Positions 11,111 to 23,061 of a stretch of DNA of 64,000 nucleotides are shown piece by piece. The translations under genes were made by a program, and so were the position numbers. Location of the stretch: NCBI GenBank assembly GCA_947034885.2, contig OX344751.2:46095082-46159081 (forward strand). Reading direction: 5' to 3'. Origin of the DNA: Thuidium tamariscinum (lineage: Eukaryota; Streptophyta; Bryopsida; Hypnales; Thuidiaceae). Under the pieces are notes generated by a model. The model ran no database searches and was not told the origin of the DNA. It was given only the letters and a program-made list of their open reading frames with translations. Numbering within the stretch: the first letter of the stretch is position 1; every line of letters begins with the position of its first letter.

Positions 11111-12289
11111 TTAGATGAGATCATGAGATGGTGTTGTATTAGAGAAAATGAAAAATAGAATATGACCTATGTCCTCATAAGCTCCTAAAGAATTACAAAA
11201 GTCACTATATAACACGTGTGTTTTGTATCATGTGGCACTAGTTGGGTTGAGTCCTGCTCCTTAGTAGGCTACTCTTAGTGTATCCTGAATTGTGAGTAAT
11301 AATTAACTATGGTTTGAAAATAGCAAATAGAAAATAAGCTAGCCCTAAGTAGGTGACACTCAAGGGCAACTAGAATGTCATGCCCTCTCTTTCACTTGTG
11401 TCAACTATATAATGTCTACTATTCCAATGGAAGGCCTCAATGCCCTAAAATAATACAAATCAACCCTAAAATGGTTCCAACTTGCACATGCAAATCTCTT
11501 GTAGTTGCAATTACTTCAATAAGACCCCAAATGGTCAAAATTTCTCAAACAAATCTTCAAACAATTCCAAATTACACATTCCTCCTTTCATGTTGTTTTA
11601 ATCACTCCTATAAGATTCCAAATAGTTTAGATCACCTAAGTGAATCTTTAAATGGTTAGAATTTGTACAACCACTCTTGAAATGGTTGTAATCATGTCAA
11701 CAAGACCTCAAATGGTCTTAATCTCTCAAATAAATTGTCAAACATTCAATCACACAAACCCCTCTGACATGGTTGTAATCACTATTATAAGCTTCAACTG
11801 GTTTTCATCACTCAATATAAGAGGAGTTTTGAAAGCATTAAGAGATTGTTTTAGGCATGTTAACCATGTTGTAAACTAGTCTCTATTGGTCAGATTTTAA
11901 AATTATAATAAAATTAAAAAATTAAAAATGACCTTAAATTGCATTTGATCCTAGCTCCAATGGTGTGCCTTCAACAAATTTTTGCAAAGAAATTCGCCCT
12001 CTAAATAGTAATTTATATGAGTAGGCCCATATTCTAAATTTCTAATAAGAGAAAGAGAAAAAACAAATATATATTGCAATAAAAGAAGAAAACAATAATG
12101 AGAAGAAGGTAAAAAGCCTAAGCTATTCTATCTTTTTTTTTACTTTACTAGCGCTAATCGTAAGTACAACCGGCTCATATTATGATTTCCTACTATAAAT
12201 AATTCTAAAATAGATTTATTTCAATATAATGATTCTAAGAATTGCATGCTGATTCTTGTTGCATTACATATAAACAATACTTATAGAAT
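11111..12289. other. AT-rich intergenic DNA with weak internal repeats
   Basis: No convincing gene. Between about 11440 and 11830 a degenerate unit recurs about every 60 bp around the words AAATGGTT and AATCACT, so the frames at 11375-11879 look like repeat translations. Confidence 0.45.
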
Positions 12290-12460
12290 TTTTAGGGGAT
12301 ATTTTAAATTTTTTTTTAAATTATAGAATTAAAGATATGACTAATGTAAACACCTTTAAAAAGAAAGTATCCACTAAAAGAAAAGCATAGAAGAATTTTC
12401 AAACTAGAAAAGTGCCAAATCTCAAGAAAATAGATACTTCAATGTTTTCATTAAATTGAG

Positions 12461-12546
<86 letters not shown>

Positions 12547-12890
12547 ATTAGTCATTAGTAACAATTCCATGAAGAAGTTCCTTTACCAAAAAAACCACCA
12601 AAATATCATTTTATATGTTTCAAAATGCAAGCATGAAGAAGCTCACTTTGCAAACTCCCACACCATATACAATAAATTTTTTTTAGAATTCTTTTCAACA
12701 ATAGCTACAAGTCTACAAGAAGGTCATTCTTCTCAAATTTTAACTTGAAATTGGCAAATATGATATAGAATCAAATACTATTTACAAATCTTGAGTCATT
12801 TGGAGCAAAATGCAGCAATTATGGTGAAAAGACAAATCAACACATAAGTGTGATGCAAAATAGGACAAGTCTTCCTTACAATCATCTGCC
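12290..12890. mobile_element. Degraded copy of the 721-bp element family
   Basis: Internal blocks match the copies at 1608 and 62010: a TAxACACCTxTAA...AAGTxTCCACT segment, CAAACTAGAAAAGTGCCAAATCT, AAAACCACCAAAATAT, AATCTTGAGTCATTTGGAGC, and a right end AAAATAGGACAAGTCTTCCTTACAATCAT. The left terminus is too degraded to place. A (TA)n tract has expanded inside it. Confidence 0.6.
12463..12543. repeat. (TA)n microsatellite, about 80 bp
   Basis: Nearly uninterrupted TA dinucleotides. The tract sits within the degraded copy of the 721-bp element family and is absent from the other two copies. Confidence 0.95.
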
Positions 12891-13009
12891 ATTCAATCAC
12901 CACAACATCAAAAATACCTAATATAATTGATAATTTATCACTACAATAGTTGCCTCATTTAATTAGATGGGGAAAAAACAAATTAAATGACACCTTTCCA
13001 TCTCTTTAA

Positions 13010-13933
13010 CCCCTAAAGGACCAACATGCCTTTTTTGGCAACATAACTATTTCGGGCAGGTACGTGTGGCTAGAGATTTCCATATTTTGGGACCAAAATT
13101 TAATAGAAGGTGTGGATGAGGAATATCTACAAAGTCCAACAATTTTCGTGACTTTTGACTGCATGGTTAAAAAGTTATCGCATAATATGTTGTTTATTTC
13201 TCAACTCGGGCAGTTTGGGCAGATTAGAAAAAATCACTTTTTTAGAAAATAAAAATTTGAAATTGGTTTAATAGATTTATATATACGTGGAAAGCTTTGA
13301 ATCATTCCATTTGGACTAATGAGTCAAAAGTTATGAAGAGTTTTAGTTTGCGGGTAGTTATAGATTCCCTACTCTAAAATAAACTTTGAAGTCCTTTATT
13401 TTACTCAATTTTCAAAAAATTTGGAAAAAAATAAAAACATTGGGTGTAGGTTGTTTATTACAACACTTGAACCGTTGGGATTGGCAAGTTTCAATTTCAC
13501 AAAAAAATATTTAACAATTTAGTATTTTAAATCATTCTCTATTTCTTTTTACTTACTATTTTTTTTCTATATGTTGTCCAATTCCAAATTTTTTGAAATT
13601 TTTTGAGCATGTAGCCAAATAGCCTTGGAGAATGAATCCAAAGAAGCACTACCATTTTGGACTCTTTTCATGCAAATGTGAGCTTGTAAAGTGCAACTGC
13701 CCGTATTTTTACAGTGATAAAAAAAGGATTTTTGTAACTTCAAACACTAATATCTTGTAATCCACACGGTAAAAAAATTTGAAATTTTTTCCTCGTCTTT
13801 TCAAACCTGAATACTACAAGATCCTATAGTTATATGTGTCTAAAAACAATATTTTCCGAACATTTGATACTTGTGTTAGAAATGGCAGTTTTGGAGGGTT
13901 TTTGGTGAAAACATAGTCAAAGAACTTTAGGGG
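13010..13933 (+). mobile_element. TTAA-flanked MITE, family A, 924 bp
   Basis: TTAA (13006-13009), then CCCCTAAAGGACCAACATGCC; ends ...AACTTTAGGGG followed by TTAA (13934-13937). The TTAA duplication and CCC/GGG termini are the piggyBac signature. No coding capacity: the 62-codon frame at 13064 is shared by family copies and has no family motif. I use this copy as the plus-orientation reference for family A. Confidence 0.85.
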
Positions 13934-13937
13934 TTAA

Positions 13938-14339
13938 AGCTACTTCATCAATGTAATGAAAGTTAATATTAACAACAAACACAACATTCCTATATGGGAA
14001 AAGCTAGATTAGTGAGACAGGCCACCTTTATGTCAATAAATATACAATGTCCTATCAATATATTACAAGCAAGGCTTTTATTGCATTTTTGATGACGTGT
14101 CAATGTGGTGATATAAACTATTATATGGTGCTCCAAATTTCAATATCAATCCACATATTGGATAGAAAACATCACATTGCCACATATTATATAAACAAAC
14201 TTCTATTTTCATCTACAATATGGCAATTTTATCCGAGATTTTTTTATAATGTGAAGTTTTATGGCAAGGAACTTCATAATTTATTGCCATTTTATAGCCA
14301 AGTTATTTTTTCTACTGCAATCTAGCACCCAGAAGCCAA
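13938..14339. other. AT-rich intergenic DNA
   Basis: No gene, terminal repeat or RNA signature recognised. Confidence 0.5.
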
Positions 14340-14666
14340 CAATAGATGAAATTTGAATGCACGAAGAAGTTGTTTTGGGGTTGTTCCCTTAATAACTCCC
14401 TATGCTATCTAGAAATTGTAAATCAATCCTAACAACTTCATTTTTGAAATTTTTGGAAAAAAAATTAAGATCTTTTTTTCCAAAAAATTTCCAAAATTAT
14501 CAAGAAATTTAAAATTGAATTTTAAAACATTTAAAATTTAAAATTAATATTTGACATGGCATAGTCTCAGACTCTCAGCCACATCAAATCATTGATGTGG
14601 CATTGTTTCTAAAGTTTCCACTGTTTGAGAACCCGCATTTGTAATGTTCTCAAATCTCTTCTATTG
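14340..14666. mobile_element. Small inverted-repeat element, family D (CAATAG...CTATTG)
   Basis: Left CAATAGATGAAATTTGA and right, on the other strand, CAATAGAAGAGATTTGAGAAC are matching termini. An inner arm pair around GACATGGCAT and GATGTGGCATTG is also present. Related elements lie at 25257, 30055, 52316 and 57507. No clear target duplication. Confidence 0.5.
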
Positions 14667-15100
14667 AAAAACCCTAATTACAAGGCATCCAAAAAATATT
14701 TGTTATATGAACCCCATACTTCTTCCATCATCTTTTTTAATCTAAAACATCATTTTGAGACACAAAAATTATAGGGAATATGAAGATTATTTCAAGATCT
14801 GTAGAGGGAATATTATGTTAGAAGTTGTACACAATTTGAATTTATCAATTGTACTCCAACTGCATTTCAATTGGTTCACTTTAAGAAAATCATTTTAGAA
14901 AAAAATTCACTTGCAATTAAGTATTAGATATTTCAACAAACAAAATGTTAGTTTTTAGATAAATGTTGTAATCTTCATCCCTCTTGATGTTTGACAGACC
15001 TTTAAGAAAACCATTAGCTTGTAAAGGTCTTTTTATTTAGCAAGGGTAACAATAATGCTAGTGTATGGGTATGAAAATGCAAGCATCTAGAGTTGTTTAG

Positions 15101-16265
15101 TCCCTAAAGGTTTTTCACTATGTTTTCACCATAAATGTTCCATAACTATGATTTCTTATACAAGTGTAAAATTTTAGAAAAAAACATTTTTTGACAAATT
15201 TAATTCTAGGATCTTGTAATAAGGTGATTTGAAAAGATGTGGAAAAAATTTCAGAAATTTCTACCATGTAGATTGCAAGATATCAACATTTGAATTGGCA
15301 AAAATCCTTTTTTCATCCTTACAAAAATCCACTCAACTGCATTTCACGAGGACACATTTGTATGAAAAAATGTTGAAAATGGTGGCTACCCTTTGAATTC
15401 ATCCTTCAATGCAAGTTGGCTATATGCTCAAAAAATTTCAAATCATTTGGAATTGTACAACATATTGGAAAAAATTAGTAAGTAGAAAAAAGTAGAAAAT
15501 GATTCAAAATACTAAATTGGGAACGATTTATTTATGGAAATGAAAAATGCCAATGCCAATGGTTGTAATGTTGTAATAAACAATCTTCACCTAATTTTTT
15601 TAATTTTACTCAAAAATATTAAAAATTGAATTAAATAAAGAATTTCAAACTTTTTTTTGGTAGAATAGAGATTCTATAGTTACTTGCAAACTACCCCACA
15701 CTAAAACTACAATTGCTAGTATGAGAGCATAGAAAGTGTAAGCCTATGAGCCTAGAATTCTATACACCTATAGTATAGGAGTCTGTATTATAGACACCTC
15801 AATGGTTATAATGTATTTATGTTTCAAACACCTTCAATGAGTATAAGATACTTACTTATACTTAGGCTCAAGGCTCATAGGCTCACACTCCTATGCTTAG
15901 ATACTAGCATTGTTGAAACTAAAACCCCTCATAACTTTTGACTCATTAATCAAAATAGAATGATTAAGAGCTTTCTACTTTTATATAAATTTAATAAACC
16001 AATTTCTAATATATTTATTTTTTAAATAATTTTTAAAGAAGTTCTCTTAGGTGCCCAGGCTACCCGCTGAGTAGAAAAAACAACATATCATGCCATAACT
16101 TATTAACCATCTAGTCAAAAGTTATGAAAATTGTTGGGCCTTAAAGCTATCCCAAGGTAAAATGTTTTTTGAAAATTTCAAAGTAAAAAAATAAAAACTC
16201 CATTCGTAATGAGCTGCCCAAAATCGCTATGTTGCCAAAAAAAATACAATTTAGGGCTATAGGGG
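15101..16265 (-). mobile_element. TTAA MITE, family A, with inserted palindromic element
   Basis: Starts TCCCTAAAGGTTTTTCACTATGT after a mutated TTAG and ends TATAGGGG + TTAA (16266-16269). It runs opposite to the 13010 copy. Its far end is the second end variant (ATAGCGATTTTGGGCAGCTC type). It is lengthened by the palindromic element at 15717-15907. Confidence 0.7.
15717..15907. mobile_element. Palindromic MITE (TAGTAT...ATACTA) inside a family A copy
   Basis: Left TAGTATGAGAGCATAGAAAG...GCCTATGAGCCTAG is the inverse of right GGCTCAAGGCTCATAGGCTCAC...GCTTAGATACTA. It interrupts family A sequence (ACTACAATT...AAACTAAAAC). A partial relative with the same right-end words (TAGGCTCATAGGG, GTAGGCTCACATATTAG) is at about 16290-16453. 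Confidence 0.65.
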
Positions 16266-16269
16266 TTAA

Positions 16270-17236
16270 ATATGTGTGTAAGTAGATATTTTACAACCAT
16301 TGAAGGTACTTGTAATGTAAACACTTGTATTATAGGCATCAATAATATAGTGTTGTATAATTATAGAAGCTTTCTACAATATAGGCATCAATAACATAGG
16401 TGTGTAGTCTTCTAGGCTCATAGGGTCATGCTCGTAGGCTCACATATTAGCAACCTTCACCCCTATGCAATCACCATTTTCCATCCCTAGCTAGGAAATT
16501 TGACAAAATATGAAAAAGCATGGAGGGTGGCCTACAATAGCAAAAGTCATCATTGTCATTATCATACCTTTTCAACCTCGTTATGTGTATCAATAAATTA
16601 GAATTTCCTTCTTTAGCATGAAAGGCATCTCTTTAACCTTGGAGCGTTCCAACGTCCAGTTTTTAGATGATGTACAGATTAAAATGTAGATTTCTTCCTC
16701 ACTATAGATTGGATGAAAGTCATCCTTATTTTTAGAGATACTTTATGAAGTTGTGGTCCTATCCAAGGGTTGGATTTGGTATTTCTAGAGCATTTTTTTT
16801 CTAAAATTACAAATGTAGAAGTATGTCAAGTGGTTGACTTGGGTTGACTCTAGTTCAAACTTAGAATTGCAAAAATGAGGTCATAGAATTGAAGATCATA
16901 AAAGTTCCAAAAATCAACATATGAAGAGAACTTCATTTCAAATCCTTTCTAACAAAATTGACTCAAAAATTGACAATCTTTTGCTTGTAATTGAATTTTG
17001 AAGGAATTTTGAAATTTTTCTTTAAGAATTTATAGAAAAATATTGGTGATAGCATTGGCCAATCTAACCATATGGATAGAATCTAAAAGTCAAACTCTAC
17101 AACTTTTATTTGCATCTCAATTCCAAAATATACTTCCAAATAGTTCTTTATAATTTTTTTTTTAAATCATCAAATGTGGAGATGAATTTAGATGCTTAGG
17201 GGTTGATGTAGAGTCTTTTCTCTCCTTTTTTTTACA
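16270..17236. other. AT-rich intergenic DNA, with a partial palindromic-MITE relic
   Basis: Bases 16290-16453 contain two ATAGGCATCAATAA...ATAG units and a right end resembling the 15717 element. Nothing recognisable from 16460 to 17236. Confidence 0.45.
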
Positions 17237-17669
17237 GTGAGAAAAAAGTCCAGTCCAGGTTTGGACTGTTGGCTTTGCATTGGGGCAATTTGTTCTTCCA
17301 AAAGTCATGGGAAAGGAATGAGTCTGCCTATCTCCACTTCCACATCTGGATACTGTGCCTGTTCCCGTTCCCCTCCCTTTCCAGTAACTTCTGCTCCAGT
17401 CGAGTTCTGTCCACGGCAGTTGGTTGTTCTGCAGACTCCGTCCGTCCGTCCATCTCCCGGCCGCCTTGATCAGTTCCAGGGCCCTCTTAAGTTATGTCCT
17501 GTACTGTACAATGCGCCATTTTGTGACAGGGAGATTGCTGCTGCAGTGGACTTCTATGACCAGGATGGCCAGGTGATCACTGAGCAGCCGAGCAGTGGTG
17601 TGCGCCTCGGAGGTCCAGACGTGCCTGCAGATTCCTCCCTCAGCGGCTCAGCCAGACGGAGGCTGAGGA
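17237..17669 (+). CDS. Hypothetical exon in a GC-rich island, ending at a splice donor
   Basis: An open frame of 145 codons runs from 17237 to 17674 in DNA that is GC-rich, unlike the AT-rich sequence on both sides. Its last part reads DREIAAAVDFYDQDGQVITE, then PSSGVRLGGPDVPADSSLSG, and reaches a GAG|GTGAGT donor at 17670, so it may be a 5' exon of a host gene with the rest far away. The alternatives are a gene fragment carried by a transposon or a chance frame in GC-rich DNA. I do not recognise the protein. No signal peptide or domain is visible. ATG choice is uncertain because only the downstream half has coding-like composition. Confidence 0.3.
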
Positions 17670-18060
17670 GGTGAGTCGGCCTGACTTGGCCTGGCCTTGA
17701 TGGTGCAGACTGATGTGGAGGATCAAGTTCCATTCCGTCAGTTGGCGGGCAGGGCAGGGCAGGGCCAGGCCAAGCCAGAGTCGTCTGAGTCAGCACTGTA
17801 GTCTAGTGTTTCTGACCCTCGCTCACTCTGCACAGCACGGATTCCCGGGTACAGGCCTCCGTACCCGTATTGAGGGAGGGGAGGTAAGGTACTCTCTCCC
17901 GATCTTTGTGGCTTTTGTGCATTGGGCACCACTGCACCAGGGCAGTCCGGCAGTGCCTGGCGGGGGCCGAGGGGATCCCCCAATAACTTCATTTCGCCGT
18001 TGTTTTGGGCAGTTGGCAGCTTCAGCTTAGGGACTGGGGCCTGCCTGGGTTCACACTTCA
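17670..18060. other. 3' part of the GC-rich island
   Basis: GC-rich sequence with a short GGGCA/GGCCA run at about 17746-17775. The overlapping open frames on both strands have no recognisable motifs. Composition falls back to AT-rich after about 18060. Confidence 0.4.
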
Positions 18061-18777
18061 CAGGAGGAGTTGCAAATATTTAACTTACATCCACAGCGTC
18101 AATGCATCTTATGAAGCTTAAACGACAAGATCCATTGCCATCTGCTCAAACATCATGTCCAAGGTGAATTTAGCATATTAGATGGCCTTCAAATATTGAT
18201 CTTATATTTTTATTACTTCAAACTATGGAAAATGTAATATTAGGAGAAAATTTCAATTAATTTTGTAAAAAATTGTAATTGTTATCATTTTTGTTGCAAA
18301 AACTAGAAATAAATAAGTAGAAATAGAAGAAATGATCCAAATTATTTGAAATTTTCTCAAGAGTTACAAGTAGCAATGAATATCAGTTTACAAAATTTTC
18401 AATTGATTATTCTATTTTTAAAACCCCAAACAACCACAACAAAGACCTTGAAGTAATATTTGCCTATTAAACCACATTAAATACTTTATTGAATAGAGGT
18501 ATAAAAATTTGATGTTTTTTACAAATAGAAAATTGAACTTCCTATTCACTCAATTTTTTTCAAATTTTTTGATGAAAACTACAAATTATTGTTATTTTTT
18601 AAAGTTAAGGATAAAAAATAATTATATCAACTAGAATATATATTAGAATAATCTAAAAATCTTACCATTAATGAAGGTAACAATGAAAAACTTAATTTTA
18701 TAATTTAAGTTGAAAATTCATTTTAAAAGAAAAAAATATGAATGAAAAACACAACAAATTGTGTTTTTTGGATTTTA
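18061..18777. other. AT-rich intergenic DNA
   Basis: No gene, repeat terminus or RNA signature recognised. Confidence 0.5.
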
Positions 18778-18969
18778 CACTAGTAGAAAACACAGGAATT
18801 TTGACAGAATTCTGTTGATTTGGTCGCGTTGTTCCGGTCACTGTTTTGTTGATTTCAACATAAATCTGTTAGAATTAACAGATTTATGTTGAAATCAACA
18901 AAACAGTGACCGGAACAACGCGACCAAATCAACAGAATTCTGTCAAAATTCTTGCGTTTTCTACTAGTG
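18778..18969. mobile_element. Near-perfect palindromic CACTA-type MITE, 192 bp, TSD TTA
   Basis: CACTAGTAGAAAACACAGG at the left is mirrored by the right end TTCTACTAGTG. The arms match almost base for base over about 90 bp around a TTAGAATTAA centre. TTA flanks both ends. The near-perfect arms suggest a recent origin or maintained pairing. The transcript would fold into one long hairpin. Confidence 0.9.
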
Positions 18970-19162
18970 TTAACACATAGAGCTTGCAATTGCAATAACT
19001 TTTTCAATTTTTCATTTTTTTCAAAATTTCAAGTTGAAATTGAAAGAAAACTTGTCAAGCTTCATTTTCTTAGTCAAAGTCAAATTCCAAAAATGGTTAT
19101 ATTTAAAGTTAAAATCAAGGTTGACCAAAGCGCATCCACTTTTTGGATGCATATGCGCTTAA

Positions 19163-20013
19163 CCCCTAAAGGTTTTTGACTATGTTAATGTAACCGTAGG
19201 ATCTTAGAGTAAACTAGTTTGAAAGCATGTACAAAAAATTTCAGAAAATTCCACCTTGTAGATTGTAAGATAATAGTGTTTGAAGTTACAAAAATCCCTT
19301 TTTTATCACTGCAGACATCCGGGCAGCTGCACTTCAGAAGGCCACATTTGTATGAAAAAATATTCAAAATGGTTGTTACTCTTTGGATTCATTCTTCAAT
19401 TCAAGTTGGATACATGTTCAAAAAATTTCAAATCATTTCGAATTGTATAACATGTACAAAAAAAATAGTAAGTAGAGAGAAGTAGAGAATGATTCAAAAC
19501 ACTAAATGTTTAACAATTTATTTATTGAATTGAAAAATGCCAATCTCAATGGTTCAAATGTTGTAATAAACATTCTACACCCAATGTTTTTTGTTTTTTT
19601 CAAAAATATTGAAAATTGAGTAAAATAAAGGACTTCAAAGTTTATTTTAGAGTAGAGAATCCATAACTACCCGCAAACTAAAATTCTTCATAACTTTTGA
19701 CTCATTAATCCAAATGGAATGATTCAAAGATTTCCACATATATATAAATCTATAAAATCAATTTCAAATTTTGGTTTCCAAAAAAAGTGATTTTTTCTAA
19801 TCTGCCCGAACTGCCCAAGTTGAGAAACAAACAACATATTATGCAATAACTTTTCAACCATGTAGTCAAAAGTCATGAAATTTGTTGGTCTTGAAAGATA
19901 CTCCTCGTCTACACCTTCTATTAAATTTTGGTACCAAAATATAGAAATCTCTAGTTACACGTACCTGCCTAAAATCGCTATGTTGCCAAAAAAGCACTTT
20001 GGTCCTTTAGGGG
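19163..20013 (-). mobile_element. TTAA-flanked MITE, family A, 851 bp
   Basis: TTAA (19159-19162), CCCCTAAAGGTTTTTGACTATG; ends GGTCCTTTAGGGG + TTAA (20014-20017). Clear family A content in reverse orientation. It lacks part of the end region (CACCAAAAATGCTCC...) present in other copies, which explains its shorter length. Confidence 0.85.
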
Positions 20014-20017
20014 TTAA

Positions 20018-20303
20018 GGGTTAAGGGAGGAGGCTCACAAAGCGACCCTTTAAGGGCTGATTGCTATTTTCAATGGTCCAAACATGCAAGGAAGAATTCT
20101 CACATAATTTTTACAAGAAGATAGAGAGTTGGAGAACCAAATGGAAGAAGTGCCATAATTTTCTAAGCTTTTCTGAATTAGTAAAGAGTTTTCAAAGATA
20201 TGAGCCATGGGTACCTATTTCAAATCCTAGGGATCACCAAATTTGCATTGGGAGACACTAAGAAAAGATAAGGCCAATTTCAATATTAGCACTATGAGAT
20301 GCT
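20018..20303. repeat. Fragment of a further repeat family
   Basis: GAGGAGGCTCACAAAGCGACCC...CTAAGCTTTTCTGAATTAGT is similar to 49404-49620 (GAGGCTCAAAAAGCGACC...GCATTACTGAATTAGT), and the second half resembles 23880-23960 inside the nested TTAA element. Confidence 0.45.
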
Positions 20304-20307
20304 TTAA

Positions 20308-21255
20308 CCCCTAAAGGTTTTTGACTGTGTCTTCACCAAAAATGCTCCCAAACTGCCATTTCTAATACAAGTGCAAATTTTTTTTAAAACACATTTTTGA
20401 CTTATGTAACCATAGGATCTTGTATTAAGGTGGTTTGTAAACATGCGAAAAAAATTTCAGAAATTTCCACCGTGTAGATTGTAAGATATAAGCATTTGAA
20501 TTGACAATAATTGTTTTTTTATCCCTGCGAAAATCCGGGCAATTGCACTTCACAAGGTCACATTTGTCTGAAAAAAAATTAAAAATGGTGGTTACTCTTT
20601 GAATTCATACTTGAATGCAAGTTGGCTACATTCTCAAAAAATTTCAAACCATTTGGAATTGTACAACATATAGGAAAAAATAAGTAAGTAGAAAGAAGTA
20701 AAAAATGAGCCAAAATACTAAATTGTGAACATTTTATTCATGGAATTGAAAATTTTCAATCCCAATGGTTAAAATTTTGTAATAAACAATCTATACCTTC
20801 TGTTTTTTAATTTTTTTTCAAAAATATGAAAAATTGAATTAAATGAAGAATTTCAAACTTTTTTTTGTACTATAGAGATTCTGTAACTGGCCGCAAACTA
20901 CCCCAAACTCAAAATCTTCATAACTTTTGACTCATTGATCGGAATGGATTGATTCAAAGCTTCCTATGTCTGTATAAACCTAAAGAACCAATTTGAAATT
21001 TCACTTTTTAAGAAAAAGTTTTTTTTTAATAATTTTTTTCAGCTGCCCGGGCTGCCCGCCGAGTAAAGAAAACAACATATCCTACCATAACTTTTTAACC
21101 ATGAAGTCAAAAATTATGAAAATTGTCGGGCCTTAAAGCTACTCCTTGGGCACTAATTGTATCAAAATTTCAAATAAAAAAAATAAAAACTCTATCCGTA
21201 GTGAGCTGCCCAAAAAATTTATAATCTCAAAAAATGCTATTCAGGGCTTTAGGGG
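20308..21255 (-). mobile_element. TTAA-flanked MITE, family A, 948 bp
   Basis: TTAA (20304-20307), CCCCTAAAGGTTTTTGACTGTG; ends AGGGCTTTAGGGG + TTAA (21256-21259). Intact ends and duplication. The far end is the CCCTAAAGCCCTGAATAGC variant, not the GGACCAACATGCC variant. Confidence 0.85.
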
Positions 21256-21259
21256 TTAA

Positions 21260-23061
21260 GGAACATGCGAGGTTCCAAAATACAACTGGGAGGAAACTAA
21301 AATGGACCCTTAAGTACACATGGGAGAAGAATGTCTCATAGTTCTGTAAAAGTCTGACAAAGTCAACTCTCTTTGATTTTTTACATTAAATTGACACATG
21401 TACATGAAATTCAAAATAAACTCAATTTGTCTCTTATTAGAAGATGGCATTATGGCAACCCATTTCTGATCAGCCTCCATTTCCAATCAATAGAATGTTT
21501 TCTTTTCGAGAAGGTAGGGTGTAGTTCCCAAAGCAATTGTGGCACTTTATGATTGGTTGTAAAGCTCTTATAAATGCAACTAGTCCTTGGGTTGGTTTTG
21601 CAATCAGCGTATATCACCGTTATAGGTCGCAAAGAATCTTCTACTAAAAAAGTCATAGTAATTACAATTTGTGTAATAAAACTCTGAAAAAATATGGCAT
21701 CCTTCTAAATTCTATTTTTGTACATGAAAAAAAGTTGCATTCAAAAAAGTTGCACTTTACATATGTATAATTGTTTAAGTGGTTGGAAATGGGTCAGATA
21801 CTCTATGTCTCATATTGAAGTGAAAATGAATATAGAACAACTTTTAAACTGCTCTAACAATATCCACAATTGATTCAATGACCACCACATGTTAATTTAA
21901 CAAACATGTACAATCTCTTATGCAACCTCCCACATGGACGGTTTGAAGAAACAAGTCGCAATTATAGCCAAATACTATAACATCTTGGAAGCCGGACATG
22001 AGGCACAAAATAGACATCACTACACCTTGGGGACGTTCACCGAATTTCTATTCTTTACTAAAGAAAGGATCATTTTCATTCATTCTTTGGGGATCACTGG
22101 ATTTTTTTTAATTCCTTGTGCGGAAACCAAGGTGGCTTCAAAATTGACTTCAATTGGCAATTCTATAGTTTAGGATTTGGGGAGCTTGTAGTTCTTGCAC
22201 TTGCAATAGTTTCCTAGGTAAAAAATTTATTGCCTACGTTGGTTTGTTGCAATGCTCAAAGTAAATTTTGAAGCTAGACATTTGCCTCTCAATTCAACAT
22301 TGTCATAAGATGAATTTGTCCCCCTGACTTCAAATTTCACTAGAGAATTGGTGTAATAAATAATTTTGAAGCAATTTAGTGAAATTACAAAACTATATTC
22401 AAGACACCATGGTTGAATGGTTATTAAACAATGATATGTAAAATCCCACAAGAAAAATTGGTGAACTCAATCCTCTCACTTTAAAAGCAAACTAGCACCA
22501 ATAATACAAATTTAGAAGAGAAGTAGGCAAAGGGAATAACTCAACTGGATAAAATCCTAACAATGAAGCATTGTTAAATGTTAAGTATTCATAGAAAGTG
22601 GCATGATCAACAACTTGGGTGAAAGAAAAATCTTACTCATGCATTTGGCAATGAGAGCCTTATATTTGGTTGATAGTTGGCTCCAACCATCAAATGGCTA
22701 GTGAATTTTTGGCAATAATATTTCCTATTGAATAGAAAATCCCACCTTCTGATGTCAAAAAATGTCTTTTTTCTAAGAAAAAAATCATTATTGGGGATCA
22801 ACACATCATTGGCTTCATTTCAAGTCAAATTAGTTTTATAATGCTATAAACAATTACAATAGTTTATCAAAAACCTAGTATTTCAAGATTTTCCTAAATC
22901 CTACATTCTAAACTTTGTTTGGAGCCAAAATGTGTCCCATGAATGATTTCAAATACAAAAATTTGGATGAAGGGTTGTAATGATTCATCCATTTTCTTTA
23001 CGGAGTTTTTTGAATGTGAATGCAATTGATGGCAGTAGAAATTTCCTTAATGAATAGGTAA
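21260..23061. other. AT-rich intergenic DNA
   Basis: About 1.8 kb with no gene I can support. Open frames of 60-80 codons at 21450 (-), 21934 (+) and 22227 (-) show no motifs. Confidence 0.5.
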
